Source: JADLHS01 sp964561105
GTDB taxonomy: Bacteria; Verrucomicrobiota; Verrucomicrobiia; Limisphaerales; JADLHS01
Direction of reading: 5' to 3'
Assembly (NCBI GenBank): GCA_964561105.1
Contig: CAZLOH010000005.1
Location: forward strand, 106,954-170,953
Length of the DNA stretch: 64,000 bases
Shown here: in pieces, positions 44,347 to 53,580 of the stretch
How positions within the stretch are numbered: the stretch's first letter is position 1
Layout of the letters: every line of letters starts with the position of its first letter
Translations under genes and position numbers: made by a program
Notes under the pieces: generated by a model
Seen by the model: the letters and a program-made list of their open reading frames with translations, nothing else
Told to the model about the DNA's origin: nothing
Databases searched by the model: none

Positions 44347-46875
44347 GTGAAACGGCGAATTCCATCCGTTCTACGCCCGCAAGCCGTCACTCGCCGGAGC
44401 TTACGGCTCTGTGTTATTTCCGCCACGCTGCTCCTGCTCGCGCCGGTACTGATGGCACAGATGCGGTTGACGATTCACGCGGATCAACCCGGCGCGCGGA
44501 TCAATCCCGCCATGTGGGGAGTATTTTTCGAGGACATCAACTTCGGCGCGGATGGCGGCCTGTACGCCGAGTTAGTGAAGAACCGGTCGTTTGAGTTTCC
44601 GGAAGCCCTGATGGGCTGGCAGCCGGTGCGGCCGACCGGGGCGCAAGGTTCGCTGGCCATCCGGCAAGCGGACCCCTTCAACACGGCGAATCCGCATTAC
44701 CTGCGGCTCGTGGTCGGGCGCGGGTTGCCCTTTGGTATTGCCAACGAGGGTTTTCGCGGGATGGGAGTGCGCGCCGGAGAGAGTTACGATTTCTCGGCCC
44801 AGATGCGAGCGGTGGCTGGGTCGCCGGGAGTTCGAGTGGAGCTGGTTGGTCCGGACGGCAGACTCTTGGCGTCGGCGCGGCTCCCAGGTGCGGGGACAAC
44901 TTGGACCCGGCACACCGCCAAACTGACGGCGAGTGCAACCGAACCGAAGGCGCGGCTGAACGTGTTGCTCGAAAGTCCGGGGACAGTTGATTTCGACATG
45001 ATTTCGTTGTTTCCCGAGCACACGTGGAAACATCGTCCCGGTGGCTTGCGGGCGGACCTGGTTCAGTGGTTGGCGGATCTGAAGCCTGGATTCCTGCGCT
45101 TCCCGGGCGGCTGCGTCGTCGAGGGCAATGTCCTCACCAATCGTTATCGGTGGAAGGCCACGATTGGTCCGGTCGAGGAACGCAAGCTTTTGATCAACCG
45201 TTGGAACTTCGAATTCAAGCACCGGCCCACGCCTGACTACTACCAGTCGTTTGGCCTGGGTTTCTTCGAGTACTTCCAACTGTGCGAGGGCATCGGGGCT
45301 GAACCACTGCCCATCTTGAATTGCGGGATGGCCTGCCAGTTCAACAGCGGGCAGTTGGTGTCCCTGACTGAACTGGATCCCTACATTCAAGACGCCCTCG
45401 ACTTGATCGAGTTCGCCAACGGTCCCGTCACCAGCACCTGGGGGGCAAGGCGGGCGGCGCTGGGGCATCCGGCCCCGTTCCATCTGAAAATGCTGGGGGT
45501 GGGCAATGAACAGTGGGGACCGCCATACGTGGATCGTTTTCTCGCGTTCCGAAAAATCCTGAAGGCAAAATATCCGCAGCTCGAATTGGTCGGCGACTCC
45601 GGCCCCTCTCCGGAGGATGAGCGTTACGATTTTCTCTGGCCGCAGATGGTGGCGGCGGAGGCCGACCTGGTGGATCAACACTGTTACGCCAACCCGGTCT
45701 GGTTCTTTACCCGCGCGAATCGTTTCGACCATTACGATCGCCGGGGGCCGAAGGTGTTCTTCGGCGAATACGCGGCCCAGAGCGACAAGATCGTGAGCGT
45801 GGAAAATCAGAACAACTGGGAATGTGCCCTGTCCGAGGCGGCTTTCATGACCGGCCTGGAGCGCAATGCTGACGTCGTGCGCCTGGCCAGTTATGCGCCG
45901 CTGTTCGGACACATTGACGCTTGGCAGTGGCGGCCCAACCTGATCTGGGCCGACAACCTCCGTTCCTACGGCACGCCCAATTATTATGTGCAGGCTTTGT
46001 TCGCCCGGAATCGCGGCGATGTCGTCCTGCCCGTCAAGCTGGAAACCAATGACACCACGCCGGAAGTGGCCACCGGCGGCCTGGGGTTGGGTTCCGTTCA
46101 GACCGCGGTCGAATTCAAAGCGGTGCGCGTCACTCACGGAAGCGAAACCTTGTTTTCCCCTGACCTCACGGAGGCGCGCGGCTGGGAACTGCCCCATGAT
46201 GGGCGGTGGACGACCAAAGACGGCGTCCTGACGCAGGCGGATGCCGGGGCGACGACCTCGGTTTGGACCACGGAAAACGACTGGACGGACTACACCGTAT
46301 CGCTCAAAGCGCGCAAGACCGGCGGGGCGGAGGGGTTCATCATTGGTGTTCGCAATCATGAGCGCAACACGCGCGTGCAGTGGAGCGTCGGCGGCTGGGG
46401 CAATACGAAACACGGCCTTCAATCGTGGCTTGGCATTCAGGAACAACTCGTGGCTCAAACTCCCGGCACGATTGAGTCCGGCCGCTGGTATGACGTGAAG
46501 CTCGAACTCAAGGGGCCGCGACTGAACTGTTATCTCGATGGCAAATTGGTGCAGTCCGCAGTGATTCCCTTGCCGCGCAACGGTGGCTTCTTTGCCAGCG
46601 CCGTGCGCGATGACCAGGCTGGAGCCGTGATCGTGAAACTGGTGAACGCCACCGCGCAATCGCGCGCCGTCGCGCTGAATCTAGTGGGCGTCAAGTCGGT
46701 GAAACCCGGCGCCGAGGCCATCCTTCTTACGGGCCGGCAACTCTCTGACGTGAATGATTTTGACGCACCGGAACGCGTCTCGCCGCACCCCTTGCCGGTG
46801 CAGATCACCACACCCAAGTTCAACCAAACTGTTCCCCCCAATTCGTTTCTGGTCTTGCGCGTGCCCGTCGAATGA
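44347..46875 (+). CDS. Secreted GH51 alpha-L-arabinofuranosidase with inserted LamG-like domain
   Basis: 842 residues if it starts at the GTG at 44347, which gives a Tat/Sec-like leader with VISATLLLLAPVLMAQ; an ATG at 44254 adds 31 residues. The barrel starts ARINPAMWGVFFEDINFGAD. The acid/base Glu lies in GVGNEQWG (about 386) and the nucleophile Glu in FFGEYAAQ (about 473), as in GH51. Between the barrel and the C-terminal beta-sandwich is a concanavalin-like domain (about 615-750, WTDYTVSLKARK...). It releases L-arabinofuranose from arabinan or arabinoxylan. Together with GH127 and GH43 at 56.6-60.2 kb it forms an arabinan-degrading set. Confidence 0.9.
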   Translation: MKRRIPSVLRPQAVTRRSLRLCVISATLLLLAPVLMAQMRLTIHADQPGARINPAMWGVFFEDINFGADGGLYAELVKNRSFEFPEALMGWQPVRPTGAQGSLAIRQADPFNTANPHYLRLVVGRGLPFGIANEGFRGMGVRAGESYDFSAQMRAVAGSPGVRVELVGPDGRLLASARLPGAGTTWTRHTAKLTASATEPKARLNVLLESPGTVDFDMISLFPEHTWKHRPGGLRADLVQWLADLKPGFLRFPGGCVVEGNVLTNRYRWKATIGPVEERKLLINRWNFEFKHRPTPDYYQSFGLGFFEYFQLCEGIGAEPLPILNCGMACQFNSGQLVSLTELDPYIQDALDLIEFANGPVTSTWGARRAALGHPAPFHLKMLGVGNEQWGPPYVDRFLAFRKILKAKYPQLELVGDSGPSPEDERYDFLWPQMVAAEADLVDQHCYANPVWFFTRANRFDHYDRRGPKVFFGEYAAQSDKIVSVENQNNWECALSEAAFMTGLERNADVVRLASYAPLFGHIDAWQWRPNLIWADNLRSYGTPNYYVQALFARNRGDVVLPVKLETNDTTPEVATGGLGLGSVQTAVEFKAVRVTHGSETLFSPDLTEARGWELPHDGRWTTKDGVLTQADAGATTSVWTTENDWTDYTVSLKARKTGGAEGFIIGVRNHERNTRVQWSVGGWGNTKHGLQSWLGIQEQLVAQTPGTIESGRWYDVKLELKGPRLNCYLDGKLVQSAVIPLPRNGGFFASAVRDDQAGAVIVKLVNATAQSRAVALNLVGVKSVKPGAEAILLTGRQLSDVNDFDAPERVSPHPLPVQITTPKFNQTVPPNSFLVLRVPVE

Positions 46876-46934
46876 GGTGATCAAAGGTCGGCGGTTTCGA
46901 GAGCGAAGCTCCAGCCGACCGGGACGGCGACGAG

Positions 46935-47891
46935 TCAATCCGGCGGACTCGCGGTGGCGGCATCCGCGAGGGCGGCAATTGTATGGAGTGCGCTGCCTTC
47001 AAACCGATTGTTCACGTAAATGTAGCCGCGCATCCGTTGGCCGCTCGCCACGACGCGCTGCAACAGCTTCACTCCCGCCGTCCGTCCCTCCGGGTTCGCC
47101 TCTTGAATCCGGTCGTAGGGACTGAACCGTTTCACCGCCTCCGCGTACTTCCGTCCTGGTCGGAGCAGGAAACGCGCGGCGCACAATTGGTCGTTGGGAA
47201 ACGCGCCCGGCAGTTCCATCTGCTCGCCAATGTCGGGCATGTCGGTCCAACTGTTGAAGACATGCGTCACGCCGTGCCGCGCGAGCAGGGCGAAGTATTC
47301 CGGCTGCAGAAAACTGCGATTGCGAATCTCCACTCCGTACGCCCAGTCGCGCGGAAGCTGCCCGAGAAAGGCGTCGAGCGCGCCCACGAAGTCCCGGCCG
47401 CGCACGAAATCCGCGCTGTGAAACTGCGTGAACTCAAACATGATCAGCCCGACCTGACGGCGGATGGCTTCGCACGGACCGAGAAACGCCTCGGTGAACA
47501 ACCCGGCGTTCAAAAAATTTTCGTTCGGTTGCCCGGCGCGGCGGCTGAAGCGGGGCAGCATCGGAAACTGGCGCACCGTGATTTCGTCCGTGACCTTGAA
47601 GGCGAATTGAAATCCGGCCGGCACCTGCTCCGCCATGGCCTGCAGCGCCTCTCGTTTTGGGAATTGATAATACGCCGCATCCACACACACCGTCGGGAAG
47701 ACCTCGGCATACTCGGCCAGGCAATTGCGCTCGAACCGGCTCTCCGCGTAGCGCCCGCGCCAGACATATCGGTCGCGGGTGTAGAGCTGCCCCAGCCAGC
47801 CGGGATATTTCCACGACGACGTGCCGAGGTACGCGCCCCGCGCCGCCAAGGCGTCCAGCGCGTTTTTCATTTTATTGCGATCGAAATTCAT
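46935..47891 (-). CDS. DUF72 (YecE-like) family protein
   Basis: 318 residues, TIM-barrel-like DUF72. Typical segments are GTSSWKYPGWLGQLY at the N-terminus, FPTVCVDAAYYQFPK, FQFAFKVTDEITV, YGVEIRNRSFL and the late YIYVNNRFEG. Members are widespread and their reaction is unproven; some structural work suggests a nucleic-acid or sugar-related function, so none is given here. It is separated from the MFS gene by 33 bases on the same strand and may be its operon partner. Confidence 0.85.
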   Translation of the reverse strand: MNFDRNKMKNALDALAARGAYLGTSSWKYPGWLGQLYTRDRYVWRGRYAESRFERNCLAEYAEVFPTVCVDAAYYQFPKREALQAMAEQVPAGFQFAFKVTDEITVRQFPMLPRFSRRAGQPNENFLNAGLFTEAFLGPCEAIRRQVGLIMFEFTQFHSADFVRGRDFVGALDAFLGQLPRDWAYGVEIRNRSFLQPEYFALLARHGVTHVFNSWTDMPDIGEQMELPGAFPNDQLCAARFLLRPGRKYAEAVKRFSPYDRIQEANPEGRTAGVKLLQRVVASGQRMRGYIYVNNRFEGSALHTIAALADAATASPPD

Positions 47892-47924
47892 CTGTCGCTG
47901 CGCCGGGCCGGATTCCGTGGCGCG

Positions 47925-49211
47925 TCACGCATCCAACCGGCCATATTTCCGGATCTCCGGCCAGAACCACGCGATCCCCAGCACCACCAACAGCGTGCCG
48001 ATCCCGCCGGACACCACCGACACGATTGCGCCGAACGCGATGCTGTTGCCCAGGGTGGGGCCAAACCACTGCGCCACCGTGCCGGATTCAAATTCGCCCA
48101 TCTCGTTTGACGTGCCGATGAACAGATTGTTGACGGCGGAAACCCGCCCGCGCTTTTCATTCGGCGTGAGCAACTGCACCAGGGTGTGGCGCACGACCAC
48201 GCTGACGTTGTCCGCCGCGCCGCAGATGAACAACAACACAAACGACAGCCAGAACCAATGCGACAACCCGAACCCGATGGTCGCCAGTCCGAACAGCGCC
48301 ACGGCCCAGAGCAGCGAACGCCCGGCTTTCTGCATCGGCGGCCGGTGCGTGAGGACGAACGCGCAGATGATGGCGCCGAACGGCAGCGCCGCCTGGAGCA
48401 GTCCCAGGCCGGAGGGACCGACCGACAAAATTTCCTTGGCATAAACCGGCAGCAGCGCCGTCGCTCCGCCGAGCAGCACCGCAAACATGTCGAGCGTGAT
48501 GACGCCCAGGATGATCCGGTTGGTGAACACGAAGTTGAACCCCGTCAGCATGATCTTCAGTGTCGTTTTTTCCCGCGCCACCACGACATGGTGCAGTTGC
48601 ACGCGACTGATGAAGAGGCTGCACACCACGGCGGCCGCGGCATTGAGGGCGTAGATGGTGGCCGCCAGATGGGTGAAATGGAGCACGACCCCGGCGGCGG
48701 CCGGGCCGACGATGGAGGAGAATTGGAACATGCTGCTGCTCCAGGTGACCGCCCGTGAGAATTCCTTCCGCTCGACGAGTTGGGGCAGGAACGAGGCGCT
48801 GGCGGCCATCAGAAAGGTTCGCGAGGTGCCGATGATGACCAGGCATAAATAAATCAACCCCACCGGAGCGCGCGCCGCCGAGATGAGCGTCAACCCCACG
48901 TTGGCCGCGGCGACGACCAACGTCATCGCCACCACGATACGCTTGCGATTGTAAATATCGGCGAAGTGACCGGCGGGCAACGTGCAGATCAGCATCGGGA
49001 TCACCTGCGTCAAGCCCACGAAGCCGAGCGCCAGCGCGGAATGGGTACGCTCGTACAGTTCCCATCCCAGCGCCATGGCAAACATCTGCTGGCCGACGGT
49101 GCCAAAGAGCCGCCCGGTCAGGTAGAGCCGGAAGTCGCGATTGCGCAACACGCCATAGGGATCGAGTTTCCCTGTGGCGGTCGGAGTTTCAGTCGGATCC
49201 GGCGGCGTCAT
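47925..49211 (-). CDS. MFS transporter (MFS_3/EntS-like)
   Basis: 428 residues with about 12 hydrophobic helices. FRLYLTGRLFGTVGQQMFAMALGWELYERT starts helix 1, and AGHFADIYNRKRI is the loop 2-3 motif of the family. The pattern matches the MFS_3 (enterobactin exporter-like) group of drug/siderophore efflux proteins. Substrate is unknown. It is in one direction with the downstream DUF72 gene. Confidence 0.86.
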   Translation of the reverse strand: MTPPDPTETPTATGKLDPYGVLRNRDFRLYLTGRLFGTVGQQMFAMALGWELYERTHSALALGFVGLTQVIPMLICTLPAGHFADIYNRKRIVVAMTLVVAAANVGLTLISAARAPVGLIYLCLVIIGTSRTFLMAASASFLPQLVERKEFSRAVTWSSSMFQFSSIVGPAAAGVVLHFTHLAATIYALNAAAAVVCSLFISRVQLHHVVVAREKTTLKIMLTGFNFVFTNRIILGVITLDMFAVLLGGATALLPVYAKEILSVGPSGLGLLQAALPFGAIICAFVLTHRPPMQKAGRSLLWAVALFGLATIGFGLSHWFWLSFVLLFICGAADNVSVVVRHTLVQLLTPNEKRGRVSAVNNLFIGTSNEMGEFESGTVAQWFGPTLGNSIAFGAIVSVVSGGIGTLLVVLGIAWFWPEIRKYGRLDA

Positions 49212-49336
49212 GCCCGGACGGCAGGTTAAACACTATTGGCGCGTCGTCGAGCGTTCTCCGGGAGGCGGGCAGAGAGTCGGGCGGGTGAGTAATTCGCCAT
49301 TGAGCTTCCGGGCACAGACGCGGATAATGCCAGCGT

Positions 49337-49504
49337 ATGAACGATGCACCCGGAGTTCCGCCCGCAACCCGACGTTACCGCTGGCCGTGGATCCTGGCGG
49401 CGTTGGTGATCCTTTGGTTGGCGTTGAGCGTGTACGCAGTTCGCCGTGAAGCCCAACGCGTCCGGGAGCAGCGCCAATTCGAGATGCCGCCGCAAGGAAA
49501 GTGA
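49337..49504 (+). CDS. Small single-pass membrane protein (55 residues)
   Basis: An ATG at 49337 opens 55 codons: a basic N-terminus, one membrane helix WPWILAALVILWLALSVYAV (17-36), then a charged tail rich in Arg, Gln and Glu ending PPQGK. It lies in the gap between the MFS gene and the disordered protein gene and does not overlap either. Topology would be N-in or N-out with a short amphipathic tail. No family recognised; a clean helix with positive flanks makes it plausible as a gene. Confidence 0.5.
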   Translation: MNDAPGVPPATRRYRWPWILAALVILWLALSVYAVRREAQRVREQRQFEMPPQGK

Positions 49505-49553
49505 GGCGCGGAGAGTTCCGAATCGCGCGTCGCTGAAGCTCCCGCCCCCGGTT

Positions 49554-50174
49554 TCAATCATCTCCGCTCTCGTCGTGCGATTCTGCTTCACCGCTGGCCG
49601 GCGCGCGGTCACTCGATTCCGGTTCAGGACGCGGCTCGCGAAATTCGCGCGGTCCGCGGGGTTCCTGCGGGCGCTGGGGAGTTCGTGATTCACGCGGCCC
49701 ACGACTGTCGCGCGGCCGGTCGTGGATTTGGCGCAAGGCCCGCCGCAAGGATTCAATTTCGCGTTCGTCGCCGAGCTTTTGGCGCTCGGCCATCTCCACA
49801 AGTTCCAGAACTTCCTCCATTTGATCCATCGCGCGCTTTAACGCCTCGACGATGTCCATCACGTCGTCAATCGCCTGGCTGATGGCGGAGGCGGGGTGAG
49901 GTTGGTCAGGTCGAGGGGCGCGTTCCTCGGGGCGATGACTGCGCCGGGCGACCGGCGGCGGTTCGGGCGCGGGTGATGGCAATTCGGTGGCGGCAACGCC
50001 GGGCACGGCCGCGTTCGCCGTGTCGTCCGTGGGCGAGGGCGTGGCTATAGCCGGTCCGGATTTGCGCCGGCCACGCCCGCCGCGTCGGCCGCGACGACGG
50101 CGCGGTTCGCCGATCGCCGGCCTGGCGTCGGAAGCTTCGGTTGCGGGCGGTGCTGGCTTTTCGCTGTCGGACAT
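49554..50174 (-). CDS. Intrinsically disordered RG-rich protein with central coiled coil
   Basis: 206 residues from the ATG at 50174 (MSDSEKPAPPATEASD); upstream open frame is non-coding. Residues 25-40 are an Arg/Gly-rich patch (RRRRGRRGGRGRR), 40-98 are Pro/Ala-rich, about 99-150 form a helix likely to be a coiled coil (IDDVMDIVEALKRAMDQMEE, LELVEMAERQKLG), and the end is an Arg/Pro/Glu-rich tail of PRxxREPR-type repeats. Basic RG patches often bind nucleic acid, which is an inference only. Divergent from the sulfatase gene with 104 bases between them. Confidence 0.7.
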   Translation of the reverse strand: MSDSEKPAPPATEASDARPAIGEPRRRRGRRGGRGRRKSGPAIATPSPTDDTANAAVPGVAATELPSPAPEPPPVARRSHRPEERAPRPDQPHPASAISQAIDDVMDIVEALKRAMDQMEEVLELVEMAERQKLGDEREIESLRRALRQIHDRPRDSRGPRESRTPQRPQEPRGPREFREPRPEPESSDRAPASGEAESHDESGDD

Positions 50175-50278
50175 GCCGGGAAAGCTTGTGGGCAACGTCT
50201 TTGAATGAAAAGTCAATTCGGTGGTCGGATAAATTCGGTGGACGGGTGGACTCCCGTTCCGCCACATTCGCTGTCACC

Positions 50279-51736
50279 ATGATTGTTACGTACCCGAAAG
50301 TTTTCACCGGTCTGTTGTTGGCCGGGCTCCTGGCCGCCGAGGCGGGCCTGGGCCAGTCCACCAACAGCACGCCGCCGCCCGCGCCGCGCCGCCCGAGCAT
50401 TATTGTCATCATGGCCGATGACCTGGGCTACGGCGATCTCGGCTGCTACGGGCAGACGCGAATCAAAACGCCGAATCTGGATCGGTTGGCGGCGGAAGGC
50501 ATCCGGTTCACGGATTGTTACGCGGGCAGCACGGTGTGTTCGCCCTCGCGCGCCGCCTTCATGCTGGGCCAGCACACGGGTCATCTCCACCTGCGGGGCA
50601 ACCGGCCGGGGGCAACCTTGCGGGCGGGGGAGGTCACCGTGGCCGAGGTGTTGCACCGGGCCGGCTACCGCACCGCCGCCATTGGCAAATGGGGATTGAC
50701 GGAACCTGGCTTGCCAGGGACGCCGCAGAAGATGGGTTTCGATGAATTCGTGGGCTACCTCAGCAACCGCGAGGCGCATAATTATTATTCTGATTTTCTG
50801 TGGCGCTACGACCCGCCCGGGCCGGGCAAGCAGGAACACGATCTGCGGATGGCGTTTCCCGAGAATGGCGGCATCAAGCAGGGGCTCTACATGCCCGACC
50901 TGTTTACCAAGGCGGCGCTCAATTTCATCCGGATCAATCAGCCGGATCAATTCAACCATTACCGGCCGTTCTTCCTGTTCCTTTCCTATCCCATTCCGCA
51001 CGCGAACAACGAGGAAGGTCGGCGCACGGGCAACGGGATGCAGGTGCCCAGCGACGGCCAGTACGCCAATGAACCGTGGCCCGCGCCGGAAAAGAGCAAG
51101 GCCGCCATGATCACGCGCCTGGATGCGGACATCGGCCGTTTGCTCGAACAACTCGAGAAACTGCACCTCGCTGCCAACACCGTGGTCTGTTTCACCAGCG
51201 ACAACGGCCCGCACGCCGAGGGGGGCGTGGATCCGAAGTTTTTCCAGAGCGCCGGACCGTGGCGCGGGATCAAACGCGATCTGTACGAGGGGGGCATTCG
51301 CGTGCCAATGATTGTGCGCTGGCCGGCGCGCATCAAGCCGGGGCAGGTGAGCGATTTCCCGTGGGCGCAATGGGATTTTCTGCCCACGGCGGCGGACATC
51401 GCGATGACCAAAACGCCCAAACATCTGGACGGCCTCTCCCTTTACCCGTTGCTCACGGGGCAGGCGCAGACCAACAAACACGAGTTCCTGTACTGGGAAT
51501 TTCACGAGCGCGGTTTTCAACAAGCCGCGCGGATGGGCGATTGGAAAGCGGTGCGACCGCAAGCCGGCGAGCCGCTGGAGCTTTACAATCTCAAGGCCGA
51601 TCCCGGCGAAAAACAAGACGTGGCCAAGCAGCATCCGGCCGTGGTGGCGCAGTTCGAGGGATACTTCAAAACTGCCCGCACGGATGATCCGCAGTGGCCG
51701 ATGCGTCCGCCGCCCGATGCAAAAGATAAGCCGTAG
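50279..51736 (+). CDS. Secreted family S1 (arylsulfatase-type) sulfatase
   Basis: 485 residues from the ATG at 50279 with a signal peptide (about 1-25). IIVIMADDLGYGDLGCYGQ provides the Ca-binding Asp pair; VCSPSRAAFMLG holds the CxPSR sulfatase signature with Cys87 as the residue converted to formylglycine; GKWG and FTSDNGPH are further active-site parts. It hydrolyses a sulfate ester, probably on a sulfated polysaccharide. No anaerobic sulfatase-maturating enzyme is in the window. Stands alone between divergent and downstream genes. Confidence 0.93.
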   Translation: MIVTYPKVFTGLLLAGLLAAEAGLGQSTNSTPPPAPRRPSIIVIMADDLGYGDLGCYGQTRIKTPNLDRLAAEGIRFTDCYAGSTVCSPSRAAFMLGQHTGHLHLRGNRPGATLRAGEVTVAEVLHRAGYRTAAIGKWGLTEPGLPGTPQKMGFDEFVGYLSNREAHNYYSDFLWRYDPPGPGKQEHDLRMAFPENGGIKQGLYMPDLFTKAALNFIRINQPDQFNHYRPFFLFLSYPIPHANNEEGRRTGNGMQVPSDGQYANEPWPAPEKSKAAMITRLDADIGRLLEQLEKLHLAANTVVCFTSDNGPHAEGGVDPKFFQSAGPWRGIKRDLYEGGIRVPMIVRWPARIKPGQVSDFPWAQWDFLPTAADIAMTKTPKHLDGLSLYPLLTGQAQTNKHEFLYWEFHERGFQQAARMGDWKAVRPQAGEPLELYNLKADPGEKQDVAKQHPAVVAQFEGYFKTARTDDPQWPMRPPPDAKDKP

Positions 51737-51848
51737 CCGATACGGGTAGTCCTTGGGGTTGGCGAGCGAAATACCAAAAGTCAAAAACCAAACTTTTTGG
51801 CGCCAAAAAACACTCGCCAGCACTGCCGTTTTGGGTCAGTGTCAGTCC

Positions 51849-52517
51849 ATGAAACCAACCGCTGCCCAGGTGCGTTGTCATACCCGTCGCAACTTTCTTT
51901 CCCGTCTCGGTCTGGCCTCCACGTTCTTCGTTGTGCCAGGTGCGTTTGCCGAGGCGTTGCAATTGACGCCGGCCCAGTCCGAAGGGCCGTTCTATCCCGA
52001 CAAACTGCCGCTCGACACGGACAATGATCTACTGATCCTGAACGATTCCGCCACGCCGGCGCTCGGCGAAGTCACCTGGCTCAACGGGCGCATCCTCGAC
52101 GCACACGGCGCGCCCGTCCGCAACGCCGTGGTGGAAATCTGGCAGGCGGACAGTCACGGAATCTATCTCCATCGGGGCAATGACCTCGCCAAGCGCGACG
52201 CGAATTTCCAGGGCTTTGGAAGATTTCTCACCAGTTCCACCGGGGAATACCAGTTCCGCACCATCAAGCCCGTGCCCTACACGGGACGCACCCCGCACAT
52301 TCACTTTGCGGTGAAATGCCGCGGTCACGACCGGTTCACCACGCAGTGCTACGTGCGGGGCGAACCGCGCAACGAGCACGACAGCGTCCTGCACGAAATC
52401 CACGACCCGCGAGCGCGTGAGCGGGTGATTGTGCCTTTTACGCCGATGCCCGATTCCAAGGCCGGAGAACTCGTGGCCAAGTTCGACATCGTGATGGGTT
52501 TCACACCCGGGGCGTGA
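51849..52517 (+). CDS. Intradiol ring-cleavage dioxygenase (PcaH-like), exported
   Basis: 222 residues from the ATG at 51849. The N-terminus CHTRRNFLSRLGLASTFFVV resembles a twin-arginine signal. The Fe(III) ligands are visible: Tyr106 in DSHGIYLHR, Tyr144 in PVPYTGRTPHIHF, and His150/His152. The length and sequence fit the protocatechuate 3,4-dioxygenase beta-subunit-like family. It cleaves a catechol-type ring between the two hydroxyls. A dienelactone hydrolase follows 67 bases downstream, so the two probably form a small aromatic-degradation unit; both carry export signals, which is unusual. Confidence 0.88.
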   Translation: MKPTAAQVRCHTRRNFLSRLGLASTFFVVPGAFAEALQLTPAQSEGPFYPDKLPLDTDNDLLILNDSATPALGEVTWLNGRILDAHGAPVRNAVVEIWQADSHGIYLHRGNDLAKRDANFQGFGRFLTSSTGEYQFRTIKPVPYTGRTPHIHFAVKCRGHDRFTTQCYVRGEPRNEHDSVLHEIHDPRARERVIVPFTPMPDSKAGELVAKFDIVMGFTPGA

Positions 52518-52584
52518 AGGCAACGGCTCGTTCCATCCTCGTTGCGCTGAATGTTGGCAAACCTCAACCGTTCAGTAACCGCCT

Positions 52585-53388
52585 ATGAAAACCTTTCTTT
52601 GCTGGATCGCCACTCTGCTGCTGGTGACGGCTACGGCTTCGGCTCAGGACTGGGCGAAAGCCCGGCTCGACAAATCTCCGCGCCACGGAGAGTGGGTGAA
52701 CATCAAACACGGCGACCGCGAGGTGAATTGCTTTGTGGTCTATCCCGAGGTGAAGGACAAGGCGACCGCCGTGATCGTCATTCACGAAATCTTTGGCCTC
52801 ACGGACTGGGCGCGCAGCGTGGCGGATGAATTGGCGGCGGCAGGTTACATTGCCATCGCGCCGGACCTGCTCTCCGGCAGCGCCCCGGACGGCGGTGGGA
52901 CAAAGGAATTGCTCAAGAGCGGCGGCGAAGTTGGTCAGGCCATCCGCAAGTTGCCCCCGGAGCAAATCACCGCCGATTTGGATGCGGTGGCGGACTATGT
53001 CGCCAGGCTGCCATCGTGCAATGGCAAAGTGGCGGTGGCGGGATTCTGTTGGGGCGGCGGCCAGTCATTCCGTTTCGCTACGAACAACAAGCAGCTCAAG
53101 GCCGCGTTTGTGTTTTACGGACCCGGGCCGGACCGCGAAACGGACATCGCGCGCATCGCTTGTCCGGTTTACGGCTTCTACGGCGGCAACGACAATCGCG
53201 TCAGCGCCACCGTCCCGAAGTCCGCTGAATTGATGAAGAAGGGCGGCAAGACCTACGCACCGGTGATCTACGACGGGGCCGGCCACGGTTTCATGCGCGC
53301 GGGCGAAGCGCCGGATGCCAGCGCAGCGAACAAGAAAGCGCACGACGAGGCCTGGAAACGCTGGCTCGACGAGTTGAAAAAACTTTGA
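52585..53388 (+). CDS. Dienelactone hydrolase family protein with signal peptide
   Basis: 267 residues, signal peptide MKTFLCWIATLLLVTATASA. Alpha/beta hydrolase with the family nucleophile Cys155 in VAGFCWGGGQ, Asp203 in FYGGNDNR and His234 in YDGAGHGFM, the Cys-Asp-His triad of dienelactone hydrolases. HEIFGLTDWARSVAD is the usual N-terminal segment. It would hydrolyse a lactone or related ester, maybe a product of the dioxygenase encoded just upstream. Exported DLH-like proteins are common in Verrucomicrobia and Planctomycetes and may have other substrates. Confidence 0.88.
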   Translation: MKTFLCWIATLLLVTATASAQDWAKARLDKSPRHGEWVNIKHGDREVNCFVVYPEVKDKATAVIVIHEIFGLTDWARSVADELAAAGYIAIAPDLLSGSAPDGGGTKELLKSGGEVGQAIRKLPPEQITADLDAVADYVARLPSCNGKVAVAGFCWGGGQSFRFATNNKQLKAAFVFYGPGPDRETDIARIACPVYGFYGGNDNRVSATVPKSAELMKKGGKTYAPVIYDGAGHGFMRAGEAPDASAANKKAHDEAWKRWLDELKKL

Positions 53389-53427
53389 GTCAAGAACCAC
53401 CCGCCACCCAGCATGAACCTGCTGCTG

Positions 53428-53497
53428 GTAGCCGCCGACGTGAGGAGGCGGAGCGCGTTGACACGCACAAGCACCGCCTCGTCACCTCGGCGGCTAC
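53428..53497. repeat. Dispersed palindrome, family A, copy 5
   Basis: GTAGCCGCCGACGTGAGGAG at 53428-53447 and CTCGTCACCTCGGCGGCTAC at 53478-53497 are inverted complements with two changes, between the dienelactone hydrolase and DUF554 genes (convergent). Confidence 0.87.
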
Positions 53498-53580
53498 CAT
53501 GCGACGGGTTTGCTCAGTGATTTCGGTTCGCGGAATCAGCCACTGGACGTGAGAGCCAACCCGGCTCGCCCAAGCGCCGA

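Noticed and set aside
44572..46659. A 695-codon minus-strand frame opposite the GH51 gene
   Set aside because: GH51 catalytic motifs are on the plus strand; the antisense frame has none.
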